Shown: one piece after another, positions 11,852 to 20,856 of the stretch | Position numbering within the stretch: position 1 is the stretch's first letter | Layout of the letters: every line of letters starts with the position of its first letter | NCBI GenBank assembly: GCA_036937835.1 | Contig: CM072881.1 | Span: forward strand, 6,556,501 to 6,620,500 | Source of the DNA: Pampus argenteus | Taxonomy: Eukaryota > Chordata > Actinopteri > Scombriformes > Stromateidae | Direction of reading: 5' to 3' | DNA length: 64,000 nucleotides | Translations under genes and position numbers: made by a program | The notes under the pieces: generated by a model | What the model saw: the letters and a program-made list of their open reading frames with translations, nothing else | Told to the model about the DNA's origin: nothing | The model's database searches: none

Positions 11852-12056
11852 AGTGATTATCTGTTGCACACTGGGAATGAATTCCACCTGGTGTGCATTA
11901 TCTGAACATACAGTATGACTCAAAGAGCCACACCCATGTGTGGACTAATGCGCTCCGAAATCAGTGCAAATGTTTGCATGGCAGATACGCTGATGAAGAC
12001 AGCTTGTCGAAACATTGGTGAACCCGGTGATTAAAAGAACCTAATGGAGCTGCATT
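11852..12056 (+). repeat. Right terminal copy (PLTR-like)
   Basis: This block follows the endonuclease remnant and matches the left terminal copy in opposite orientation. It carries CCACACCCATGTGTGGACTA, itself a small inverted repeat, and the hammerhead-like motif at 11990-12029. The 3' boundary is set where similarity to the left copy ends after GGAGCTGCATT. Confidence 0.7.
11990..12029 (+). ncRNA. Hammerhead-ribozyme-like motif (tentative)
   Basis: The order is CTGATGA (11990-11996), one A, a 4-bp stem GACA/TGTC with a GCT loop (11998-12008), GAAA (12009-12012), and a second stem CATTGG/CCGGTG (12013-12018 with 12024-12029). CTGATGA, stem II and GAAA are the two core boxes of hammerhead ribozymes. 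Penelope-like elements are known to carry such ribozymes in their terminal repeats. Against a working ribozyme: there is an extra A before stem II, ATT follows stem III where U-H is expected directly, and stem I is not evident. It is probably a decayed or variant motif. Confidence 0.35.
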
Positions 12057-12800
12057 GAGTGTCTTTATCCCTGTTGATATAGACGCTTATGGGGTTTTTT
12101 TTGGAAGTGCTACACTGTAACCAACCAACCAGTCAATATGTTTTTGTTTTGGTTTGGGTTTTTTTTTTATTTGAGGTTCATTTATAGGTTATGAGGTTCA
12201 AAATAGATTCAAAATACACACCCTATTAAAATGAAATCTTTACATCCAATATGCCTACTAACATAGAACTAGATTTATTCCGCTAGGCTAAAGCAAAAAG
12301 TAAGTAAAGGCAATTTAACACTTGTAAATGTCCCCCCAGAGGTCACATTTACTGGATATTTTCACCGACTGAATTATTTTTAACAGTAATGGAAAAAATC
12401 TGAAGATATTCAGATATTCATATTAATCAGCTGTTGTCTAGTCTTGGCTTTGAAGTCATATCCCTGTCGTTGTTTAGTTGGATTTTGCTCTCAGCTCTGG
12501 TCTCAGACTGATTTTACTACATTATCACCACCAATACTCAGTCAGCGGAATAGTTTTTAAATGCACTGATGTACATAAAAAAAAAAGAGATAAACGTGTG
12601 TTTTATGAGCTATAGTGCGATATTTATTATTAATTAAAGCCTCTAAATAAATGGAAAAAATCTGCTAAAAAATAAAGATGTCACGGACAGGACAGCAGAC
12701 AGTCTTTTAAGGCAGCAGTAAAATAAAAAAATAAAATAAAATGGACAAAACATGATAATAAAGAGAGATTCCCAGTCTAAATAAGAGTCAATTTCCATAT

Positions 12801-12833
12801 GAATGAATGAATGAATGAATGCATGAATGAATG
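12801..12833. repeat. (GAAT)n microsatellite
   Basis: Tetranucleotide repeat with one variant unit (GCAT). Confidence 0.9.
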
Positions 12834-13630
12834 ATAGTCACCCTGACTCATCCAAGCAGGGGAGGCATAATTCCTACCCACACATGTTCCTCTGCTACTG
12901 GCGATGTAACAGCCATTTAACTCTATGGAGCAACACGTCTGAAGGAGACCTGTGACTTTGCTCATGAATGGAGGCAAAGGAAGGGGAGGCCCTGTCCTAT
13001 TGTCCACTTCAATTAATCTTCAGCCAGGACAAGGCGTCTTTCATCCGCTTCCCTGCTCATGTTTTATTAGGCTCTCCCAAAAACAGGCGGGTGATGATGG
13101 CCCCGTAATTCTAAATTGAACTCAGACAGGTCGAAGGTCGGATGTGTACGGCGGCCAGGAAGAAGAAGAAGAAAAAGGAAGAGAGGAACAGGAAGTGCTG
13201 GGGTCAGGACAAGAAAGCTGGACAGATGGCTGGATGAATAGAGAAAGAGGAAGAGAGAAAGAAATTCCAGTTGAACAGTGTGAACTTGAACTCGGCAATA
13301 AAAGTGGGAAAATAACTCCAAGCTGCAAACACCTGCGCCTATAATAAATCACAGAGGTGCCGGCAAAGAGGGAAAGCATCGAGCCTCCATCAGTGTTATG
13401 TACTGACTGCATTTTACATCCTGTGATAATTAACCGGTACTATTTTTTTTTTTCCTTTTCTTATCAGCGCCATCATTTTTCTCTCATTATTTTTATGTAG
13501 CGCCAGAAAAAACTATTAAAAAACAAACAAACCCAAACATATAAATACATATTATAGGTATGTGAACAATACAGATAAAAGCTGAGAGAACAATATACGT
13601 TTTACATTGAGAGCGCACATTGGATACACA

Positions 13631-13659
13631 GATGATGATGATGATGATGATGATGATGA
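13631..13659. repeat. (GAT)n microsatellite
   Basis: Near-perfect GAT repeat running into a short TAC/TAT stretch. Confidence 0.93.
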
Positions 13660-14011
13660 CTACTATTACTACTATAAAATGATCAATCCTTTGCGCCAGC
13701 AGCTTTGCATGGAATCATGGATGGTTTCCATCCCTATGCCACATTTCCCACACGCTCCCGTTTTTCCTTCCAGCTTCGGGAAGTCGCTCGCCAAGCCGCT
13801 ATAGTGGTGGAAAGCCATCGTTTCCCATCACAACCAGATGTGTAGCCATCTTATTTCTACAGTACGTGGATTCACACGCTCGCACACAGTCATGTTATGT
13901 ATTATATCTCCTATAAGATCATATACTAGTATGCTGGCCTGAATGCAACCTCAGTGTTTTGGTTACGCCTTGTGTTTTTGTGGCGGGGGCGGTCACATGG
14001 CCCGCAACAGC

Positions 14012-14031
14012 AAAAAAAAAAAAAAAAAAAA
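14012..14031. repeat. Poly-A tract
   Basis: Twenty consecutive A residues, 30 bp upstream of a CA array. No retroelement body is recognisable next to it. Confidence 0.9.
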
Positions 14032-14059
14032 CAGCGCCACAACTTCTGCTGCAACACTG

Positions 14060-14061
<2 letters not shown>

Positions 14062-14103
<42 letters not shown>
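14062..14103. repeat. (AC)n microsatellite
   Basis: About 21 AC units, the first of two large CA arrays 110 bp apart. Confidence 0.96.
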
Positions 14104-14106
<3 letters not shown>

Positions 14107-14209
14107 GCATCCACACAGGCACCAGGGTGGACTCGTTGGTGGAAGATCATGTCAATTAAATTAGACCTGAATGGAAGAATAACAGGCCAGGAGGTGCAGT
14201 GATGCAGCC

Positions 14210-14211
<2 letters not shown>

Positions 14212-14257
<46 letters not shown>
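14212..14257. repeat. (AC)n microsatellite
   Basis: About 23 AC units on the same strand as the array at 14062-14103. A third short CA tract follows at 14543-14559. Confidence 0.96.
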
Positions 14258-14261
<4 letters not shown>

Positions 14262-14864
14262 GTAGGAAGAAAAAGACGCACTGTTGTAACTCTGTGGAAG
14301 GTTTATTATCTTGTGTTTCCTGGCCGTGAGCTTTTTTTGCAGGACAATTTTCTTGTAGCCTCACGGTCACAGGGACGTGCTTTGAATCGGTCGCCGATTT
14401 GAACGGGTGGTCGGAAACAAATGGCCGCTGAAGTAGAGTGAAGTCGTGGAAAAAAATAACCATAAATCCACATGCAATGCTGCGCACAGTGAAAGTACAG
14501 TGGGATGGATACAGATGTGTAAAAAAAAAGACCATCATAAACACACACACACACACACCTGCTCCCTGTGACTTAGCGCCACTGTGCTTTATGTGGCCTG
14601 TAGTGGTCTGTAGAGGAATGTTGAACAGAACCACAAATGGACCAGACCCACAGCCAGACAACATAAAACTCAATTGGCTGGTTTCTGGTCTCTCTGTTTG
14701 TCTGTCACTCTCCTTCTCTTCCTCCTCCTTGGGTTCTTTCTCTCCTATACCTTAATCTGCTTTGTTAAATCCACTTTTTTTTAATGTCATTATTCTCTTA
14801 CTGCCTCTTTGCCTCCTCCTTTCCTTTCATGTCTTTTTTTTTTTTTATCCTCTCTCTATGACAG

Positions 14865-14989
14865 ATTGGTACAAAGTGTTGCGCAGACATTCATGGTTCC
14901 TTGATGAATTGGGTGATCCCAGGCTTATTGAAGCGGTAGAAATAATTTTTTGGGACATTATTCCTCAGACTGACTTTTTGAGCCTCTAA
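14865..14989 (+). other. Exon-like open frame after a strong acceptor (candidate only)
   Basis: An unusually long pyrimidine tract (about 14780-14855) ends in CTATGACAG at 14856-14864. The frame that follows is open to a stop at 14987-14989 and has a mixed, protein-like composition: WYKVLRRHSWFLDELGDP, then RLIEAVEIIFWD. It could be a terminal exon or a chance frame of 40 codons. I do not recognise the family and see no matching upstream exon, so confidence is low. Confidence 0.2.
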
Positions 14990-15803
14990 TCATGACACTC
15001 TGTGCCACCGGGTTACGTTTTGCTGCCTGACCGATCAGGTCATCAGTCTGTGTCTGCAGGAAAGACCTCGAGAGACGCCTTCAACTTGTTTTCTCTTGAA
15101 AAGAATATTTATTTCCTTCGTGTTACACGAGCCGTCAGAAAGTAACTAGCTAAACATTTGTATGTGTGACAAACTGTAAACACACTATAAACAGACACTG
15201 TAAAATGTTGTTTGGGTCAATGCAGTGTTTGTCACTTTTTCCTGTTTCTCCTTCTCCTCTTCCACGATTTCTTCCTTCCTCTTTTCCTTTATAACACCAT
15301 CCCTTCCTCCTTTCCTGCCTCCTCCTTGTCTCAGGTGGCTGAAACTCTGCAAACTCAGAGCTCATCAGGAATTTTGCAGTGCCAACCCCTACACACACAC
15401 ACACAGACACACACACACCATCCACCCGACCCAGCAGCCAGCACAAACCATGAGTGTGAAAGCTCTCATTTATCACCAGCAGGGCAACAGGCCCAGCCGA
15501 GCTGTAGCCATGGGTGGGGTAAGGTAGGGGTTGAGTAGAGTATAGGAAAAGAGGGGAGGAAGGGTGGAGAACACTAAGATGCAAGGCGAGTAGCCAAATG
15601 AGGTGTGGAGGATTGAGCTGGGCGGGGCAGGTGGGGTGAGCTGGGGTGAGTATGGGGCAATGGGCTGAGTTACCTTTGCGGAGGGATGAGACGGGAGGAG
15701 GAAAGATGGATGAGGAAGAGTTGCGGTGGTGTCGGGGTGGGGAAAAAATCTGCTTCTGCAGCAGCTAATTGGTTGCATTGGAACACTGAAGAGGTAATAT
15801 ACA

Positions 15804-15847
15804 ACATCTACTATATAAGCTTTTTTTTAAGCTTATATGGTAGATGT
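15804..15847. repeat. Foldback with 19-bp arms
   Basis: The left arm ACATCTACTATATAAGCTT (15804-15822) and the right arm AAGCTTATATGGTAGATGT (15829-15847) are inverted copies with one mismatch, separated by six T residues. Confidence 0.9.
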
Positions 15848-16016
15848 GTAAGGAATCGTTTGCTTCTAGCAGGTATGGAGGACCATTAGCATTCATTTAG
15901 AATCATGTTTCTGGCCACCTGACTAATGTAAATCCAATATTCCGTTTCAGAAAGATCCTGTACAGCTGAGAGGAACTGCAGTCATGTGATCTGTTTTTTT
16001 TTTATATTAATAATAT

Positions 16017-16029
16017 CGATCAGGGCAGG
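16017..16029 (+). repeat. Target-site duplication, left copy
   Basis: CGATCAGGGCAGG, identical to 16375-16387. The pair brackets the 5S-headed element exactly, which marks it as a genuine retrotransposition product. Confidence 0.88.
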
Positions 16030-16142
16030 GGGCAGCCATACCACCCTGAACACGCCCGATCTCGTCTGATCTCGGAAGCTAAGCAGAGTCGGGCCTGGTT
16101 AGTACTTGGATGGGAGACCGCCTGTGAATACCAGGTGCTGTA
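16030..16142 (+). rRNA. 5S rRNA-like sequence (head of the SINE, not a standalone gene)
   Basis: From GCCATACCACCCTGAACACG to ATACCAGGTGCTGTA this follows vertebrate 5S rRNA closely. By eye the internal differences are few: GAACACG for GAGCACG, GCAGAGTC for GCAGGGTC, and CTGTGAAT for CTGGGAAT. Only the first bases (GGGCAG) and the 3' end diverge, the latter running into CCCCCTTCCC. The A box lies at 16077-16091 and the C box at 16111-16129, each with one change. The usual T-run terminator directly after the gene is absent and the sequence runs into LINE-like DNA, so a normal 5S transcript would not form. Automated annotation would probably call it a 5S rRNA gene. Confidence 0.85.
16077..16129 (+). 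promoter_or_regulatory. 5S-type Pol III internal control region
   Basis: A box AGCTAAGCAGAGTCG (16077-16091), intermediate element around 16100-16110, and C box TGGGAGACCGCCTGTGAAT (16111-16129). This is the binding layout for TFIIIA followed by TFIIIC and TFIIIB. Each box differs from the vertebrate consensus by about one base, so promoter function is plausible but unproven. Confidence 0.65.
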
Positions 16143-16374
16143 CCCCCTTCCCATGGGCTCACCACCCATGGCAGGGGGGTCTCATGGGGGGAACCCCTTA
16201 GAAAGGTGCGAAGAGAGATGGGCGGGGACCCTGGCGGTCCGACCCCCGGTTGCAGAAGCTGGCTCTGGCAGAAGTGGCTAGGGAGAGGGAAGTCTGGGCT
16301 TCCCTGCTGAAGCTGCTGCCCCCGCGACCCGACTACGGAAAAAGCGGAAGAAAACGAACCAACGAACCAATGAA

Positions 16375-16387
16375 CGATCAGGGCAGG
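16375..16387 (+). repeat. Target-site duplication, right copy
   Basis: CGATCAGGGCAGG, identical to the left copy. The absence of any mismatch suggests a fairly recent insertion. Confidence 0.88.
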
Positions 16388-17983
16388 ACACTGCAGGATA
16401 TTCCGACCTCCTCAAAACGAAAAGAATTACAAAATGCGTCGCATAAAACACAATGAAAATGTAAATCAAGGAACTAAATAAACAGGGTCAGCAAAGAGCT
16501 AAAACCCAAACTGTGAAGATTATGCACTGATCGCTGCAGTTAATTTTGACGTGGATGTTGCTTGACAGAGGGTTAACATGGATTATGGGATCCGTTGCTG
16601 CTCTTCAGCACAAGCAAGCTTTCATTAAAGAGCTTCATGTTATGCGGTTGGGTTTGTTTGGCCTGCCGTTTACACACTAAACACAGTTGCCAGGCGGTAA
16701 ATGCTTCTCAAATGCAGATCAATACTAAACAGTGGAATAAATGATTTCTCGTGGGAAATCTTGGTCGGGAGCCGTGCCACTGACGTAGAACCGGTCTTGA
16801 AGAAACATAAGCCTGCATGTGTGTGTGTGTGTGTGTCGACTCGCTTCTCTGCCACACAATTGCGGGTCGAAGAAGAAAAAGCAAGATCGCGATTCAAGAC
16901 CTCACACTGGTCTCGCATGCACGCCGATCAAACAGTTAGCATAATATTTATTTCCTCCTCGCTCTCCATTGACGTTGACACTGTTCGTTTAACATTTCCA
17001 TCAGCAGACATTCTACAGACGGAGGCAGGCTGCAGAGACACAACTTGTTTTATGAAATTACCCACCAAATGGCCCGTACAAACCCAGGACTAGTTGTGGT
17101 TTTCTCTGCATTCGGTTGCTGCTGGTCACAAACGTCACTTTTTTTTTCTTTTTTTTATTTCTACTGGATGTTCATGTGTGATTGAGCAGATTTTTCCAGC
17201 TTTCCCCTCCCCTGCTGAATAAGCTGCTATAATAAGACTAAAATACATAAATGAAAGCACTTTTGCCATCAATCTCTATGTTCGCGTTGCACTGCCAAAC
17301 TGACTTGGACACCTTTTCGTGACGGTGTGTGGGGAAACGTCCAGGAAAAGCAGGCCGTTCTGTCGATCACATATGCCGTGGTTTGAATGTGTCCGCAAAA
17401 ATCGATACGGGAAGGACACGCGACGACTCCCGCACATAGCACTTCCTTATAGCATGTTACTTTCATCCTAAATAAACACTCTCTTAAGAGGGTCAGAGGG
17501 AGAAGTGGACTGCAGGAAATCACACCGCATGCAGGTTCGTGTTTCTTGGCAATGCAATTAAATTTTTATCCAGATTGATACATCTATTTACAGGAAACAT
17601 CACAATTGAAACCACTTGAGAAAACCTCATCCTGTTTTATCTCTTTTTGAGGGGAAGTGTTGGGAGTCTGTTTCCCCCTGATCCTTGACCTCATCATTAT
17701 TATTTAGTTGCTTGTAGGGTGTCAATTAAAAAAAAACAAATCTTAATTACTCCAGATTTATGTGTTCCACTCATTACAAGTCTTTCTGGGAAGCGGTTTC
17801 AGCCCAACAGAACCTTGCAGGGAAAGTTAGGTTAGTACTTACACAATAGCAACACTGTACTGCAGTAACTGTGACTAGTCACGATTACTTCACTTATCCG
17901 TTTTGGTCAAAGTGATGGTACAAGAACATTTTAGGACATAGAAAGTAGGTCACTCATTGAACAGCACAGTAAACGAAGAACAA

Positions 17984-18012
17984 GGGGGGGGGGGGGGGTG
18001 GGGGTGGGGGGG
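17984..18012 (+). repeat. Poly-G tract with G-quadruplex potential
   Basis: A run of 15 Gs followed by TGGGGGT and GGGGGGG provides more than four G-runs on the plus strand. Confidence 0.85.
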
Positions 18013-18166
18013 TGTGTGATATTCTGTTTGCCAGACTTTAGGTGTGTCTCCTTCTCCAATCTTTCCATCATAAGAGTCACACACAGTCTCTCCTCGTGCA
18101 TCTATCCTGCTTAGGCCACTAGATACAACACAATAGTTAAAAGTCCACTTTTAAAAAAAAAAAAAG

Positions 18167-18170
<4 letters not shown>

Positions 18171-18230
<60 letters not shown>
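18171..18230. repeat. (AT)n microsatellite, 30 units
   Basis: A perfect AT array, self-complementary and capable of extruding a cruciform. Confidence 0.97.
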
Positions 18231-18232
<2 letters not shown>

Positions 18233-20424
18233 TATATAAAAGAAGAAAGAAGATCATAAGTCTGATTCATTTAGACCAAAAAGATATTTACTTGTATGGG
18301 TGTTACCAGGTAACATCATCATCTCAGTCATTATTCTTTACTTAGACTGGAGGAAAGAAAGTTAAACTTTTCCAAACAATTTTTAGAAGCCGCAGTCAAC
18401 AAAGGGGCAGCAGACAACTTGAGAATGACATCCTCAGTGTGACGGACTTAATTACACACACTTTACTGAGATTCCCCTATATTATTATATATTATATACT
18501 CCTGAAAAGCTTTGTCTTTTCTTCCCACATCTTCCACATATGAACACAGAGGTGTCAAATTGCCATTAAGGCACTACGGCTCTATAGTCTAAATCTTCCA
18601 TCTCCTCCATTTACCTGCCCAGAAGAGAAACATGCATACATACATAAAGAAAAGAAAAATAAAATAAAACCTTCAGTTTGCTTTAAGATGAGTGGAAATC
18701 AGGCTTAGCTAAGAGTAATATGAGGGCTTTAAAAGTTGGTTTACTCTGAGCGAGTCTTTAATTAGGTCTGATTTAGGTGAGTTTTCAAAGAAAGAGGGTT
18801 TGTTTTACGCCGCATAGGTAATACACCAATTTCAGAACACGGTACCTAATCATGGTTCAAACTTACACAGACAAATAAACAAATGAGTCTTTGTCCGCTC
18901 ACTCCAATTGCACACGTTGTAAGCTTGTAATTATCGCGCTTAATTTGCAGTTGAAAATAAGCAGGGCTTCTCAATGGCTCGGGATGATGTATTTTTCCTT
19001 TCAAACGTGTGTCTTTACCTTTTTTATAAAATGAGACGCGTGCAACAACATGAGCAGGGTCGTCTTTGGGGTGAGCTGTCGAGTGAGATTTATATATTTA
19101 TATTTAATTGAACTTATTTTGGAAAAAAAAGGGTCAAAATAAAAAAAAACTAAAAAAAAGAACCAAGCTAGAATTTAGCAGAATTATCCTTTAAGGTTTG
19201 AATAGAATCAAGCCTCTAATCAAACTACGAACTATTACTACCGGAGAGTAACTGAACCTGAACACAGCGACAGTTCTTACTAATCCCTTGGTTGAACGTG
19301 GCACCCTTTACCCTTGTTTAGATAATAGTTTAGATTCTGACCACAGTTTGGTAAACTTTGGGGGAAATGTGGCGGAACGGGCCATTGCGCTTCAATCAGA
19401 ATGGAAAATGTGAAACATATGAAGAGCTAAACTCCAGTCGTTTCTCAATAATCTCTGCGGCCGGGGCTTCCCTGCGTGCATCCTCGCTCGTCTGTACACC
19501 CACTGCCTCTGCTTACACTTTTAATATTTTAAGAAGGAAAAGCCCTTCCACGGTGCAAAAAAATGTAATGTGTTGACTTGTTATTGTTTATTTAATTTCA
19601 TTCCAAGCCTTATTAATACTGCTTGGAGCAGGTATAGACTACTCCTTCGGTAAATCTACTTAATGCAGCCGCATTCTTCGAGGCATGTTCTCGAAAAAAA
19701 TCTCCTGCACATGTTACAAAGACCTGACTGAATCCACGGCTCAGCCCACACACTTTTTCCAGTGGTTTTTTTGGCCTTGGCAGACCTTTACCCACTACAG
19801 CTACATGCCAGCGTCCAGACTCTAATATGAGAAGGTGATGTGCATAATTTGTTATATATGTATTGCTCAAAATCTGAAATATAAACACAGCAAAAAAAAA
19901 ACGACAAGCCCGCTGCCCTCAAAACCACTAAGAATAACAGTTCAGTTTAAGCGTTCTGGCTGCTCGCATCTGATTAGGACAAACTCAACATTTGTTTTTT
20001 TCTTTAATTTTTTTTTTTGTGTGTGTGTCAAAATGGCCAAATGCTTTCCATAAACACTTTTTAAGCAATGCAAGGTAAATTAGGTTGCGGGTATAGAAGA
20101 CGAACAGAGAGCAGAGAGTTTGGATAATGTGTGTGTTTTGGGTTTTCTTCTTTTCTTCTCGGCGATCAGGACAAAGAGGAGACAAATGTCCCCGTTACAC
20201 CACAACTTAGCTATTTTTTTTTTAAAATATTTTTTAAAAACCTTATTATTGGATTTATTTTTTTCCCTCTGTTTCATGTTCTCCAATAAATTCAGTGTGT
20301 TTTATTTTCATGTGAACCAGTAGATGGGTACAAAGACTGATGTTTCTTCTCCCTCTCCTGTTAAGTGTGTAAAGTATGACTTCACGGTACATTGAGAAGT
20401 AAGGGTCATGCACTTCAGTCTAGA

Positions 20425-20461
20425 CCCCCACCACCACCCCCACCACCACCACCACCACCCC
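20425..20461. repeat. (CCA)n-rich tract
   Basis: Imperfect CCA repeat with short C runs. On the minus strand it would encode a poly-Trp/Gly stretch, which is an artefact. Confidence 0.85.
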
Positions 20462-20818
20462 TCAGTCTCAATCCGACGCTCGATTAGCATTCGATTTTGT
20501 GGGATTTTCAGTCGCACTGCACATCTAACCAAAAGAATAACTCAAATACCTCAACGTCTGCTTCTGGTCCCTGTAAAAACATAGTTAGAGCAGGGAGATG
20601 TACGGTGTGGTCGCTGCACTGTGTGCAGACACACACTGTAATTGGAAGGATCAGTGGAAAGGGGAATTTGATACAAGCCAGAGCAATTTGGGGGGATGAC
20701 AAGATATTGTGAGGAGTTGAAGAGTGGATGGCAGCAGGTGACAATGATTTGTGGGAGTTTTTCTTGTTTTACTCCACGGCTGCCTGCGCTTTACCTGCAG
20801 CTGAAAAATGTCACTGTC

Positions 20819-20856
20819 AAACAGACCGAGTGCATACGTATGCACTCGGTCTGTTT
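20819..20856. repeat. Perfect 38-bp palindrome
   Basis: The left half AAACAGACCGAGTGCATAC is followed with no spacer by its exact reverse complement GTATGCACTCGGTCTGTTT. The centre is between 20837 and 20838. There is no AT-dinucleotide simplicity to explain it. Confidence 0.97.

Larger units (their letters stand above)
10050..12056 (+). mobile_element. Decayed Penelope-like retroelement with inverted terminal copies
   Basis: The body on the plus strand shows two hallmark protein pieces of Penelope-like elements: an RT N-terminal motif (10832-10912) and a GIY-YIG endonuclease motif (11455-11502). The right end (11852-12056) and left end (10050-10240) are the same sequence in opposite orientation. 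Both contain the block AGACAGCTTGTCGAAAC, AATCAGTGCAAATGTTTG and TAATGGAGCTGCATT (with substitutions). Penelope elements are known for terminal repeats (PLTRs) that may be direct or inverted. Frames are full of stops and shifts, so the element is dead. A (TAA)n microsatellite at 10263-10286 sits just inside the left copy. Outer limits are approximate and no target duplication was found. Confidence 0.75.
12090..16016. other. Gene-free, microsatellite-rich stretch
   Basis: No credible gene is visible. It holds a GAAT tetranucleotide run (12801-12833), a purine-rich tract (13150-13265), and the 13.6-14.6 kb microsatellite cluster listed below. Pyrimidine-rich tracts lie near 14690-14860 and 15235-15335, and a foldback lies at 15804-15847. 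The 170- and 144-residue minus-strand frames here read through CA and CT tracts and are rejected. One exon-like open frame at 14865-14989 is listed separately. Confidence 0.6.
16030..16374 (+). mobile_element. 5S rRNA-headed chimeric SINE (LINE-derived body)
   Basis: The element has three parts. (1) 16030-16142 is a nearly complete 5S rRNA sequence with Pol III internal promoter boxes. (2) 16150-16267 resembles the 5' end of an abundant fish LINE, with GGGCTCACCACCCATGG, GGCGGGGACCCTGGCGGTCC and GCAGAAGCTGGCTCT. (3) 16268-16355 resembles the 3' end of the same LINE type, with GAAGTGGCTAGGGAGAGGG, GAAGTCTGGGCTTCCCTGCT and CCCCCGCGACCCGACTACGG. A short CGAACCAA-type tail follows (16355-16374). 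A perfect 13-bp direct repeat (16017-16029 and 16375-16387) flanks the whole. It has no coding capacity and would depend on LINE enzymes in trans. SINE3-type elements also have 5S heads; whether this LINE-chimeric form is described is unknown to me. The LINE assignment rests on memory and its clade is left open. Confidence 0.85.

Noticed and set aside
13607..13804. Poly-Asp/poly-Tyr frame
   Set aside because: Artefact of the GAT and TAC trinucleotide repeats.
13954..14202. His/Thr-rich plus-strand open frames
   Set aside because: Translation of the CA array (His-Thr repeats); no gene.
14161..14673. 170-residue minus-strand open frame
   Set aside because: It reads through CA arrays as Cys-Val repeats and has no domain-like sequence; long frames over microsatellites are expected.
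16030..16142. Functional single 5S rRNA gene
   Set aside because: Missing terminator, several changes, fusion to LINE-like sequence and exact flanking duplications show that it is part of a SINE.
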